A DNA stretch of 25,000 bases from Owenia fusiformis (lineage: Eukaryota; Annelida; Polychaeta; Sabellida; Oweniidae): the NCBI GenBank assembly GCA_903813345.2, contig CAIIXF020000305.1, forward strand, positions 1 through 25,000. Direction: 5' to 3'. How positions within the stretch are numbered: the first letter of the stretch is position 1; each line of letters opens with the position of its first letter. Below, in pieces: positions 1 to 10,153 of the stretch. The notes below the pieces were generated by a model that saw nothing but the letters and a program-made list of their open reading frames with translations, had not been told where the DNA came from and did no database searches. The translations under genes and the position numbers were made by a program.

Positions 1-950
1 AAAAAGTAAAATCCTGGACAACTTTTAAATCACCTCTTAATAGTGTGAAACTTTTTATTAATTTCAAAAATGTTTTTTTTGAAGAACCGTTTGTTCAAAA
101 TATCGTGAATTTATTAAAAACTAACTTTAAGAGGTTACACTAACACATAATTAACACCGATGCATAGCATTCATCTTCACTTGTTTTTTGCCGACAAAAA
201 TTAAGAAAATTGGTTGATAAATAAGCAAACAATAAACTCATTCATGGATGAAAGTGGTTCAGGGCAAATGCATTTCGAAATTTTAGTTCTCACAGAAACC
301 AATGGTAATAATATTAAAACTTTGATTGACTGTACAATAATATTGTATTTCAGATACATTGTCTTTGAAATATAATGCACATCAGAATTTTATATCATTT
401 TTGGCAAAGCCTGTCCATGCCCTTGTTCATTTGTCCACTTTCTGTCCATGGAAAAGAATTTGCATTTCCGGGAGTGTAAAATTGGTTGTTTTGAATGGCG
501 CCTCTTGTTTTTTCATCTGCCCCTTGTGCAGAAAGTTACTGAAACCACTGTAATTAATTGTATTTTTCCGAAACCAAGAAAGATATCAACCTATAACTTT
601 AGGATAGTATTCATCTCTGTACTAACAATGTAAGCTGTAGAACTCAGAACAATAGTTCGTATATTGAGTTATGAACTAATATTATAGTACCCCCTAAATA
701 ATTTCCTAGGGGGTAAAAACGCTAAAATTCAGTGTCAAGGCCATCCCGTTGAGCTGTCATCTTTTAATATCTTTATCAGCATTTAAAACTGATCCTGAAA
801 AAATAGGTCTGTTGCTTTTTCTAAAAAATGCCTCAAAAACCTTTTCCCTTGAGATATTCTGAAATTGGAACCTGTCTATTACTGATTACTTGCACATTTG
901 AAGAGGTAAAACTTACAGCAATCAACCAAGGGTTTACATGTAAACTCAAT
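1..950. other. Intergenic AT-rich stretch without a recognised gene
   Basis: I see no coding signal here. The two short overlapping open frames between 359 and 633 look like no known family and are of the length expected by chance in AT-rich DNA. The only structure I can support is the short hairpin at 688-715, listed separately. Confidence 0.6.
688..715. repeat. Short perfect hairpin with 9-bp stem
   Basis: TACCCCCTA at 688-696 is the exact reverse complement of TAGGGGGTA at 707-715, with a 10-nt AT-rich loop. The stem's C/G run stands out from the surrounding AT-rich sequence. It could be a remnant of a small foldback element. No function can be assigned. Confidence 0.6.
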
Positions 951-1393
951 TGACGTGTCGCAAAAAGGTGGCGCATTTGTTTTTAAGGGTATCGCGTGAA
1001 TGTAACTTTGATTCCCCGTATTATAAGATAATATTCTAATTAAAATTATATATCATTTTAAAGCTGTTTCGATGAAGTTGTTAGATCAACTTCACTCCGT
1101 TCACGATTCTTGCGCGTTCTTTTTTAAAAAAGAGTTTTTTACCAAAACATCTGGCAAATATCCCCTGTTGACACGTTACATTTTGAATTTTTTTTCGTCT
1201 TTAAACGCTCACTCAAACAATATTTGACTATTATCCTTATTTTTCGTCTTGATAAAGGTAGATGGAAGTTTTATTTCAAAGGATGAATTTTAGTAAGCGT
1301 CCCATATTGTGACGTCTTAGAGTTTGAAAAATAGAATCTGTTGACAGCGACCTTTTTTGCTCATATTTTGTTACCTTCAACTTTTCAGGTGTA

Positions 1394-2906
1394 CAGGGTG
1401 TCCCGAAAGTATGGGACCCCCCTAGGCAGACATATACCAGTGTCGTCATAGTAAGTGTCATATATCATTTTAAAGCATATCCAAAGTTACATTGATTCAC
1501 CAAGTATCATGGTTCAACTCTCAAATGTGAAAAAGTTACAGGCATTTCAAAATTTAGTGTTTGGTCAAAATTAAGTTCAATTTTACGCCAAATCACTAGT
1601 AAATGTGTCCTCCCGGGCCATCTTAACAGCAGCAATTCTTTTCGGGTCGGATGGATATTGAGTTGGAAAAAGAGAACGGTGAGGGTAGAAACTCTAAGAA
1701 AACTCTTCTAAAGTCCCCTAACAGGTTTTAAGAGGGTTATAAAATTCCACACTCCTATTTGAATGGCTTTTGAGGTCATATCTGAAAATAATTGCCGCTG
1801 TTAACATGGCCAAGGGGGACACATTGACTAGTAATGTGGTGTGAAATCGAACTTTATTTTGACAAAACACTAACTTTTAAAATGACTGTAACTTTTTCCC
1901 ATTTGGGAGTTAAACCATGATACACTCCCCTCCATAAGTTTGGCAACCTTTTTTCCTCATTGAACTACGTGTTAAAGCCTCTTACCTTTGAATTTTTATT
2001 TACTTAACCTGCGATGAAAATACTTATACTATTGATGGAAACGTAATTTGACTTTAATTCCAATACCTCCAAATTTTCTCAATTTTTTTCCTCAATTACA
2101 ATAGGTCGAGAATTGATGATGAATTTGATGAATTTTTGAAAATCGACATTCCCATGTTAACCAATGGGAAATGGTAGGTTTGCCGCAAGTCATGTGACAG
2201 AATATCCATCCATCCGAGTCCTTGCAAAAAATACGAGTTAGGCAGGCAATTGAATTTGCTAACTTTATTTAACAAAAGATTGATATGTTTCTTCATGTTC
2301 AACAAAGTTATAGGGCTTTTAAGTCAAAGTTGTTTTTCAAAAAAACTCTCCCATTGAAATAACACAGGGGGCGAAAAATTATTTTCAAAAATGACTTTGA
2401 AGCGCTGTAACTTTTATATTCATCAAATAAACTAAACACTTAATGTTTTAAAAAGTTAGACAATTCAATTTTCTATATAAAAATATTTTTTGCTGAATAT
2501 TTTACTGAAAAGATTTTCTGATTTCTGATTTTCCCCGAACCCTCCATTTCCCATTGGATTACATGGGAATGACGATTTTCAAAAGTTCATCAAATTTATC
2601 ATCAATTTTTGACCTATTGTAATTGAGGAAAAAAATTGAGAAAATTTGGAGGTATTGGAAATAAGGTCAAGTTACGTTTCCATCAATATTATAAGTTATT
2701 TCATCGCCGGTTAAGTAAATAAAAAGTCAAAGGTAAGGAGGCTTTAACACGTAGTTCAATGGGGAAAAAAGGTTGCCAAACTTATGGAGGGGAGTGTACT
2801 TGGCAAATCAATGTAACTTTGGACAAGCTTTAAAATATGACACATACTATGAGGACACTGGAATATGTCTGCCTAGGGGGGGGGGGCATACTTTCGGGAC
2901 ACCCTG
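1394..2906. mobile_element. Long foldback MITE of Tc1/mariner type, TA-flanked, with a nested insertion
   Basis: The termini are CAGGGTGTCCCGAAAGTATG on the left and its reverse complement on the right. Each end is followed outward by TA (1392-1393, 2907-2908), the target duplication typical of the Tc1/mariner superfamily. The left arm is 1394-1506 plus 1921-2178 and the right arm is 2541-2906. Each arm is about 370 bases, and they pair at high identity around a central AT-rich spacer of about 360 bases. No transposase fragment is visible, so it is a non-autonomous element. The left arm is interrupted by the separate element at 1507-1920. The whole unit can fold into one very long hairpin. 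Confidence 0.88.
1507..1920. mobile_element. Nested 414-bp foldback MITE inside the arm of the larger element
   Basis: The element begins TCATGGTTCAACTC and ends with the near reverse complement, GAGTTAAACCATGA. Arms of about 140 bases (roughly 1507-1646 and 1783-1920) pair with scattered mismatches. TA occurs on both sides (1505-1506 and 1921-1922). The matching position in the outer element's right arm (around 2797-2798) has a single TA and no insert, so the uninterrupted target is preserved in the same molecule. This fixes the boundaries precisely and shows TA-targeted, mariner-like insertion. It has no coding capacity. Confidence 0.88.
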
Positions 2907-3038
2907 TACATTAAACAAAAAATACGAGATCAATTTTTAATAAATCATACATGATTATTTTGCTCTTAAAATCTAGTTTATTAATAAATAGTTGATTTTG
3001 TTCGCAAAAGTATGTGTTTTCTGTTGTATGTGGAAAAG

Positions 3039-3258
3039 TGGAGGACGAAAGGTTTTCAAAATTCATTAAAATAGGGCTAATTTACGCCATTCGCCTATTT
3101 TCAAGCACAGCAACACGTATATTTATTTCACCTAAAATATCAATTGATTCGTGTTTTATGATGCTCCTATCCCATTGTTAATACATATACGATATCAGAG
3201 TTATTCGCCTTAAATATTTTGAGATAAACAGGCAAATGTGGAGGACGAAAGGGTTTCC
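3039..3258 (+). repeat. Spaced direct repeat of about 20 bp
   Basis: GTGGAGGACGAAAGGTTTTC at 3039-3058 recurs almost exactly at 3239-3258, 200 bases later, in the same orientation. The sequence between the copies is not obviously repeated. It may be a remnant of a tandem repeat of about 200 bp that has otherwise diverged. No function is inferred. Confidence 0.5.
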
Positions 3259-3353
3259 ATATGTGTACAATTTTCTCAAAAAACGTCACATTCTGTGGTG
3301 TTAAAAAGCGAAAATGTGTAACAATGCGTGCGCGACCTTTTTGCGACACGTCA

Positions 3354-5228
3354 TTGCATTTGTCTTTCGCGGGAAAAAGTTTCTCTCATTGACGTCACAG
3401 ATTTTTAAGCGGCTCATTATAATATTCATGAGCTGACTTTGTGGAAAGGTGAATACGTAGACGTGTTTGAGGTACAAACCGCTGCCCGCTGACATGATAA
3501 TCGACGTCCGCATGTTGTTTCATTTTTCTACCGTTTCTCATGCTAATAGTAATTACTATGAACGGCAATGGCGCCAATCGCTACAAAGGTCGAACGTAAG
3601 AAAGACCAGCAAATATGCGAAGATTCGAAGGCTGATGGTCCACATTAGATTGACACACATATGATTCCTGCCACATCACCGCATGATTTTATCCTGTCAT
3701 CAATAATTGGTTTCATTCAATTTCCTTTTAGCTACACTACCAGTCTGCACGGAGATAAATGTTCATTATCGTCGAATTATAGCTCATTAGCTGGCGTCGT
3801 TTCTAACATTGCTTGATCAATTGTTTTACTATGAATACAGGCATCTATCACATGGTACGCACTGTAGCATTATTCTCAACTAACAATTGTTTCCGTAGTT
3901 TCTATACATAGATTATTTCAAATTGAACCCTTTGATAATTGATGAATTATGATGCTGAAATATTTTCAAGGAGAAAACACAACAATGTAACATCATCTGA
4001 GAAGACAAGCTCACTAGTGGCTACACAACTACAACCAGTAGACAGTAACTTTGGGTCTGATGAACATGACATCCCGTCGTGTCTTCGTTAAATGGAGCTC
4101 AGGACTTCTTTGAAATCAAACTAAATACATCTTCCATTTATTACATTCGGCAATATTTTGTTGGACTGGTACAGGGCGATCCCAAAAATGAATTAACAGA
4201 CCTGTCAACAGGTTAAACAATTTATGGTTGGTGACCCGCGGATTATTTGTGCCTATCTTGCCTATCTTGAAACTATATTTACAAATATAACTGATTGAGC
4301 TGAAAGTGTACAGTGCATGATAAGAGCTTGAAAAATTGTTTATCTGAGCGACATGTCTCTTTATCTCAGCTTCAACTAACAAGGAATATAAAATTAGTTG
4401 AAAGTATTGTATAAACCTAAGAACAATCATTCGAATTCGAACATTGTCTCGGTCATTCGTATCGAACCACGTCATGATGGCCCGTAGCGTGAACATCTCT
4501 GTTCATCTTTTATATTTCAGTTTATCTCAATCTTAGGTTAAGTGACGGATCTTTGAGATGAAGAAAACGTCCTAGGTGATTTGAAAAATAAATTAAAGAA
4601 ATAATATCAAGTGTCTATTTTGTGGATGTTTTTGATCTAGGTTGGATTTTCCTTTTATTCACGACTCCAGCGTTGATTGTGACTCAGATCACGTGATCAT
4701 GGCAGTAGTAGGGAGAGGGTACTTGAACAAACAGGTGTGCCCAGTATTCATTTACTGAAAACATAAAACACATTTCTTCTTGTTTGTAATTGGAATTGGT
4801 ACGTCACTGTTTGGGAATCCAAAAAGGTATATTTCACCTTGTCTTACGTCTTCCCTGATGTGTTTATAAATATTTACATTGAAGGTCAGGGTGGTTCTGG
4901 TGAGAATGTACAGGTACACTGACCTGTGGGTAAATATTAGTAGTGGAACATGGTGTTTAGAAAATGCAATAAATTACATGCTGATTTCATGCCGGAAAGT
5001 GTGAAAAGTGCATCTATTTTTGCTATTTATCATAGCAAGGTGGCAGCTACCTGTGTACTAACCACAACTAACAAGATAATCTTCAGCTACAATGATAGCG
5101 AAAAGCCGATTTGCCTTATCTTTCTGCGGACACTAAATTCAAACGCGACCTAGGAAGTGTCTGTATTTCACCACATAGCTCACACGTATAGGACGCCCCC
5201 GAAAGATCACAAATGTCATCACTCTATC
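3354..5228. other. Gene-free interval
   Basis: There are scattered short open frames and no recognisable protein. The longest, 4116-4496 on the minus strand (126 codons), has no family resemblance, no repeat structure and no splice context that I can defend. A frame of this length is not surprising in 25 kb of AT-rich DNA. No RNA gene or long repeat was found here. Confidence 0.55.
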
Positions 5229-5230
5229 TA

Positions 5231-6243
5231 CAGGGTGTTCAGGAAATAAAGATAATAATGTCATAATTTTTTCATTTGTTCATGGATTGCATTGAAAGTT
5301 TCAGAGATTATAGTTTTAACATATTTTAACTTATTGTTGGAGTTTCAGCTTCAGGTGATTTGATTGGTTGATTCTGTGGTTGTCATAGCAACGTGAGTAG
5401 CGCTAAGGCGGGGCAGGTGGAATAACTGCAGTATATTTGCATGTTTTAAATGTTTTAAAAAGAGAATCTATCATGTCTATGACTTAAAATGAATGCTTAA
5501 ACATAGTTATAACTATAAGCCTGAAATTCTTTGCCAATTTATTCTACATAATTTCCTCCATTTTAGACACAAACTCTCTGCCTCTTGAACCTTCTTCAAA
5601 TACTTCACAGAAATTCTTCTTGACTCATTTCGTGAAGTCTGTTGAACATATGTGAACGTATGGCATGAGTATTCTCAAACGCATGTCCTCTTAAGTCGCA
5701 TTTTAATTCAGCAAAGAAATATAAATCATTTGGCGCTAGGTTGGGTGAATAAGGTGAATGCTTGAGTTGCTCTAATCTCGGCTGCTCAATTTTTTAGTGA
5801 TTATGGCAGCAGTATGGGAGGGGGAATTTTCCAAGTGGAAGAGCAATTGCATCCCGGGTCGCTTTCTATGTAATGCCTGCATTAAGTCATGAAAATCCCA
5901 TTGAATATCATTAAAAAGCATTTATTTGACTTTAATATCATAAAACAAAACAATAGAAGAATTTTATCATGGAGATGCACCAAGAAAGCTTTAAATATGG
6001 AGTCAATATCGCTTTGCCATGCTAAATGTTACACAGAAACTACTGCAGTTATTCCACGTGCCCCGCCTTAGCACTACTCGCGTTGCTATGTTAACCATAG
6101 AATTGACCAATCAAATCACTTGACGCTGAAGCTCCAAAAGTAAGTTTAAATATGTTGAAACTATAATCCCTGCAAATTTTATTGAAATCCATGAATAAAT
6201 AAAAAAGTTATGAGATTATTATCTTTATTTCCTGAACAGCCTG
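5231..6243 (-). mobile_element. Mariner-type transposon remnant, TA-flanked, ~203-bp inverted arms
   Basis: The left end CAGGGTGTTCAGG and the right end (reverse complement CAGGCTGTTCAGG) are terminal inverted repeats, each bordered by TA (5229-5230 and 6244-6245). Pairing continues for about 203 bases (5231-5433 with 6040-6243). The interior carries a decayed transposase fragment on the minus strand, so this is an internally deleted copy of a once autonomous IS630/Tc1/mariner element. The first catalytic region and the DNA-binding domain are missing. The long arms are unusual, because classical mariners have ends of about 30 bp. They probably grew by rearrangement or derive from a long-TIR lineage. 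Confidence 0.88.
5605..5912 (-). pseudogene. Mariner transposase fragment, frameshifted and stop-containing
   Basis: Read on the minus strand, about 5775-5912 encodes ALHRKRPGMQLLFHLENS followed by PSHTAAIITKKLSS. This matches the block around the second catalytic aspartate of mariner transposases (family form HDNA.xHTA), but here the aspartate position reads glutamate (LEN). A stop codon lies at 5772-5774. The reading frame then changes, and about 5605-5790 continues as HSPYSPNLAPNDLYFFAELK. That is the block holding the third catalytic residue of the D,D34D triad, with its aspartate at codon 5725-5727. The frame ends with a stop at 5605-5607. The coding sequence is therefore dead: it has a frameshift, a stop, a substituted catalytic residue and no N-terminal half. 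Assignment to mariner is strong; the subfamily is not resolved. Confidence 0.85.
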
Positions 6244-6245
6244 TA

Positions 6246-6805
6246 GTTGTGCGAAACAGAGTCTCAAAGTTTCCCTATTTGTTCCAATACACCATTGGAA
6301 TGGTGAGAGTGTCAGCTTTAAGGATCTGATATCACAAATATTTTGTGTCCATTATTTTATATTTTCAGTTTAAATGTCCATAATAATTTAGTACTCTAAG
6401 CAACACAGCAGTATAGGATATCTGACCTTAATGGTAATGTTAACATTTTCTCTTTGGGGTTACCACCTGAAATAATATGAAACTTGCAACGTACTTTTCA
6501 AATAAGGATGGAATGGTGGTTGTATGTGAAAATGTATGGTTTTCTGAATGCCTTTCTGAACGGTTACAACTTATAACTGAATAAACTATTCATTGGATTC
6601 ACTCCATTTGATATTGTGAATGTCTGCGCATGTCTAGAATTATACATCATTGGAGTTGCTGTATGAGAAACAGGCGTGGTAATAGAGGTCAAGGGCCAAA
6701 TGTTTGGCTTGAATGGTTTCTGTTATTGCCTAGTTATAATCAAACGTTCATTGTTTTGGATTTCATAAATTAATATTTTAGCATAATCATACTTTTGGGA
6801 TAATT
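6246..6805. other. Gene-free interval
   Basis: No open frame of note, RNA gene or repeat structure was recognised between the mariner remnant and the GAAA microsatellite. Confidence 0.5.
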
Positions 6806-6806
6806 G

Positions 6807-6837
<31 letters not shown>

Positions 6838-6838
6838 C
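6806..6838 (+). repeat. (GAAA)n microsatellite
   Basis: About eight consecutive GAAA units run from 6806 to 6838, an ordinary purine-rich microsatellite. No gene context is evident. Confidence 0.9.
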
Positions 6839-6919
6839 AGAGCAACGGTCAAGTTTTAAGGCATACATATACATTCATATTCATTAACATATGTTCTGTA
6901 AATGAACCTGACTGACAGA

Positions 6920-7690
6920 ATTGAGTCCTAGATTACTATCTCACCGCACATATAGACTAATAGATTGGGAGGGGTTAAAGAGAAGTTGTCCAACCATTCC
7001 TTCGTTTGTCCGTCCACCCATCTGTTTACTTGTATCTGTCTGGGCGATAACTCAAATTCTAGTCGACAGATTTGGTTCATATTTAGAGGCTGATACCTTA
7101 TGGGCACATCACCGCTGCTCAAAAAGGAATTTTCAATATGGCCTTTCAATCCAAAATGACCTCCATATTTCATGAACGATGCAATCTTTGATAATCCGTC
7201 GCGGATTCAGAATTGCCAACATCATTTCTTTTGGTAAGTATCACATATAGTTCATAAAAATATATGTCGCTTAGCTCGCATCTAAAAAGGACATGGAATT
7301 ACCTTTGCTCCAATACTATAACTCAAGTATCAGTTGATGGATTCGGCTCATATACTGATAAAACTGATAATACTGATATACCTAGACCTCTAGATCTGCC
7401 CAAGAGAAAACTTTTTTCAAGAAGGCAAATGAAGTCAAAAATGGCTTAATTTTTCCTGAATTTTTGGATAACGTTAATACTTAATAACGTACTTTAATAC
7501 CGGTTATAGAGCTCTGCTCGGTTCAAGGCTCATGTAAATGCCTTATTAGAACCTCTGTTAGGACTCGGATGAACTTTCAATATGGCCCCTCAAAATGACT
7601 TTCATACTAAAGTATTCGTAAATACGAAGAGTGTAATCTTTATAACTCAAATCCCAGTTGACTGATTTAGTTCAAATCATTATGTCGATG
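6920..7690 (+). repeat. Three diverged repeat units with ~270-325 bp period
   Basis: A core that reads approximately ATAACTCAA followed by a CAGTTGA-like segment and GATTTGGTTCATAT recurs at 7046-7083, 7316-7354 and 7641-7680. A second shared block, starting TTTCAATATGGCC and ending GCAATCTTT or GTAATCTTT, occurs at about 7131-7190 and 7574-7640. The units are therefore an old, badly decayed tandem array or three insertions of one dispersed repeat. The open frames across 6921-7175 on both strands fall inside it and should not be read as genes. Confidence 0.65.
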
Positions 7691-7719
7691 ATGTCTTAGA
7701 CCATAATGAAATAAACCAT

Positions 7720-7830
7720 GGGCTTTCAGCCCAATTTTTGATAATTTGGCCTAAAAAGGCCCAAAAAGGGCAAGTTATGCCCAAAAAGGTCCATTTTTTG
7801 TTTGAGGGCCTACAAAATTTTTGGGACCCT
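7720..7830. repeat. GGCCCAAAAA-rich low-complexity patch
   Basis: Variants of GGCCTAAAAAGGCCCAAAAAGGG and their partial reverse complements (GGGCTTTCAGCCC, GGGCC) cluster over about 110 bases. This makes a short patch of alternating GC blocks and A-runs that could form several small hairpins. No coding potential was seen. Confidence 0.5.
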
Positions 7831-8202
7831 AGTATTATTTTCTAACCCACTGTTAGTCCATCCTTCCATCAATAGGGCCAACCAACAAACATTTTTGGAC
7901 AAATGAGAACTGCATATTATCCGAATGCTCATATTCATTTTACTAGTATGCGCCAAATTGCTTTCAAAGTGGCTTAGATAGGCTAAACTAATGTTGGGGT
8001 AGGTTACTATGAAGTGTTCCATTGTTATTATAGACTGACTCATTGTCTATTCATTTTTACTTGTATGCACTCAAAATAGTGACACGAAAGGGCTAAACGG
8101 CTTGCCCCAAGGTGCAACCATCAAAAAGATGAGTTTGAAAAATATATCTTTTATTAGATAATAGCAGTACAAAATAGAAGACAAATTTGATATTGATATG
8201 TA

Positions 8203-8793
8203 ATGATAGTCCATTCGGGTGTGGTAATTTTATTAACAACAATTATAGTAACAAATTGGATATTTCCGACCTCAAGACGCCTTTTCAAATTAAAAGTCAC
8301 TGTTGTCAAGGATATTTGTCCTATTTTACGTATTCAATGTTTTTTAATTAAATATCACAATAACCATTATATTAACTTTTGGCAAAGTAAATAAGTATAG
8401 GGCTCAAACAAGGATCAACTTTTTCATATTTAGTAATGTTTTGAAAAAAGACTAAGTTCAACTCAATTTTATTAGTTATATGTGAAACAAAAAATAATTA
8501 AATGTGTTTTTCGGTTGTTTCGACTGAAAAATTACAATTCACCACCCTTGCTTAAAGAGCGGGAGGGTATAAACTATAAACCAGTACAAAAGTACTCCCT
8601 GTGTGAGTCCTACAATGTTGACTTTGCCGAAAACTAATATAATTGTTATTCGTATAAATATATAAAAATCATTCAGTAGGTAAAATAGGAAAAAAATCAT
8701 TAACGTTTGAGTAAAAAGCATTGAAAAGTCAGAAAAAACTAAGTTTTCCATAACTGTTTGCAATAAAAACACCACAGCAAAGTGGACTATCAA
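8203..8793. repeat. Imperfect inverted repeat, arms ~210 bp, spacer ~160 bp
   Basis: The segment at 8203-8425 resembles the reverse complement of 8588-8793. Shared blocks in order include ATGATAGTCCA, GTGTGGT/GCTGTGGTG, CCTATTTTAC, ATTATATTA and GGCAAAGT, with indels between them. Both arms open a reading frame beginning Met-Ile-Val-His, 63 codons on plus (8203-8394) and 84 codons on minus (8539-8793). The frames diverge after a few residues and match no family I know. I read this as a decayed foldback element, not as paired genes. Confidence 0.6.
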
Positions 8794-8799
8794 ACAGGC

Positions 8800-9349
8800 C
8801 TTCCTTTTGCATGTTTTACTGCAATTATTTGTAGTGATGCAGCAGACACGGAAGTTGATACTTTTTAGCTTGAAGACACTGATCTAGATGAGAGAACATC
8901 TTATTGTAATTGGTGTGACAGTGATGAGACAGGAATATTGCTTTTATTTATGCAAGTTTTGTCAATTCAAGTATTGCGATGGTTTATCGAACAGTAAGCC
9001 ATTTTGATCAGCATTTTGAGTGGACATCAAATTAATTGATACCGATTTGCAGCACATCAAAGAAGTTCGATTTGTTCACAGACCTGTGTCAAGAGTGATA
9101 TCTGTATGCAACATGATTTGTGTAAGCATTCATTGCAATATTTGCATCAAGAACGGTTACAATTTTACAAAGTCTGATAGAAATTAAATAATTTAAGTAT
9201 ATTTCTTTCAGTTAATTCAATTTGAATATTACTTTTACAATACTGATACCTTAGTTTTGAAACATTAGCAGCAATCTTATTTTCAAAAAAGGTCAGTTTT
9301 CAACATCCGTATGTTTCACTTTTTATCATAAAATGTGTATTCTACAAAT
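8800..9349. other. AT-rich spacer without recognised features
   Basis: This lies inside the composite structure, between its foldback and its tandem array. No open frame or repeat was recognised in this part. Confidence 0.45.
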
Positions 9350-9925
9350 GTCAGAGGTCTAAGTCATTTCAAGGCGAAATGTCAATATCTAGGCAGTTGG
9401 CATTTTAAGGTACTTGGCCGATGGTGTGACCGTTCATAACCAATGATTAGGTGACTTGAGGTCAAGGTCAACAGAATGGGTCAAGGTAATGCGAAGGCAA
9501 TATCCAGCAATTTGGCGTTTTGAAGCAATTGAGAACAATTGTGACATTTGGCGACCAATGATTAAGTGACCCGGTGTCAAGGTCATGTCATGGTCAAAGG
9601 TAAATACCTAGGTAGTTAGCTACGGTGTGGCTATAGTGACATTCTATGACCAATTATAAAGTGACCTGATGCCAATATCAGTGTTTATAGGTCAAGGTTA
9701 TCCCAAGGTCACAGATCAATATCTAAGTATTTGGCTTTTTGGGCTGCTATTACTCTTGACAACCCATTAATAGGTGACCTGAGGTCAAGGTCATTCCAAG
9801 GTCAAAGGTGAGTATTTCAGTATTTGGCATTTTAAGGCCCATGGGACTGCCGTGGCCCTTTGGGACTCATGATAAGGTGACATGAGGTTAAACTCAACAT
9901 TTATGATTCAAGGTCATCTCAGTGA
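9350..9925 (+). repeat. Degenerate minisatellite rich in AGGTCA half-sites
   Basis: About five and a half units of 90-117 bp can be laid out, starting near 9350, 9452, 9567, 9660, 9772 and 9875. Most contain a GTGACCTGAGGTCAAGGTCA-like block (9451, 9565, 9660, 9772, 9874). Most also contain a second block resembling TCAATATCTAGGTATTTGGC (9382, 9497, 9600, 9716, 9808). Exact AGGTCA occurs nine times between 9459 and 9916, and TCAAGGTCA occurs four times (9462, 9577, 9785, 9908). The units are strongly diverged, so the array is old. Confidence 0.75.
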
Positions 9926-9937
9926 CGTCATAGTGTT

Positions 9938-9982
9938 GGTCAAGAATGCATTTCAGACAGGTCGAGAATGCATTTAACGACA
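9938..9982 (+). repeat. Two-copy tandem duplication of ~22 bp
   Basis: GGTCAAGAATGCATTTCAGACA at 9938-9959 (22 bases; core AGAATGCATTT) is followed directly by a close copy at 9960-9982 that shares GGTC, GAGAATGCATTT and the GACA end. It is a small tandem duplication at the end of the half-site array. Confidence 0.7.
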
Positions 9983-10071
9983 GGCAATTTTCCCATGGAA
10001 ACTAGATATCGTTCAGTGCGTAAGATTTTCTTGCTGTTTCAGTCCTGGTCATTAACGGTGGTAATAATACT

Positions 10072-10153
10072 AATAACGTCATTTCGGCGGGCAATATAGT
10101 GAAATATTGGACCTTGGGCCTTTCACTATATTGGCCTTCGAAATGACGTTATT
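10072..10153. repeat. Near-perfect hairpin, 33-bp stem and 16-nt loop
   Basis: The stretch 10072-10104 pairs with 10121-10153 over 33 bases with three clustered mismatches, leaving a 16-nt loop that ends CCTTGGGCC. Both stem ends read AATAACGTCATTTCG. It lies about 90 bases from the right arm of the composite structure. It could be the subterminal hairpin of a Helitron-like element or a small palindromic MITE. No U-tract follows, and an intrinsic terminator would not apply in a eukaryote. Confidence 0.85.

Larger units (their letters stand above)
951..3353. mobile_element. Possible composite element bounded by a 25-bp inverted pair
   Basis: The 25 bases at 951-975, starting TGACGTGTCGCAAAAAGGT, recur in reverse complement at 3329-3353 with one mismatch. 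This is far better than expected by chance at 2.4-kb spacing. The pair could be the terminal inverted repeats of an old DNA transposon later hit by the foldback element at 1394-2906. Without that insertion the unit would be about 0.9 kb. No coding sequence is visible inside, and no target-site duplication was resolved outside. The alternative is two inverted fragments of one dispersed repeat. Confidence 0.45.

Noticed and set aside
1005-1070. Words shared with the arm of the foldback at 1394 (ATATATCATTTTAAAGC, GTAACTTTGATT)
   Set aside because: A 17-base match and a shorter one suggest a fragment of the same family, but the order and spacing differ, and AT-rich words recur easily.
4116-4496. 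Longest open frame in the window (126 codons, minus strand)
   Set aside because: No recognisable family, domain or motif. A frame of this length is not unexpected in 25 kb of AT-rich DNA read in six frames.
4699-4735. Possible short first exon (ATGGCAGTAGTAGGG to CAG|GTGTGC)
   Set aside because: Twelve codons with a donor-like end can occur by chance, and no downstream exon or family supports it.
9350-9925. CRISPR-like array
   Set aside because: The units are long, diverged and contiguous with no unique spacers, and the context is eukaryotic. It is a degenerate minisatellite.
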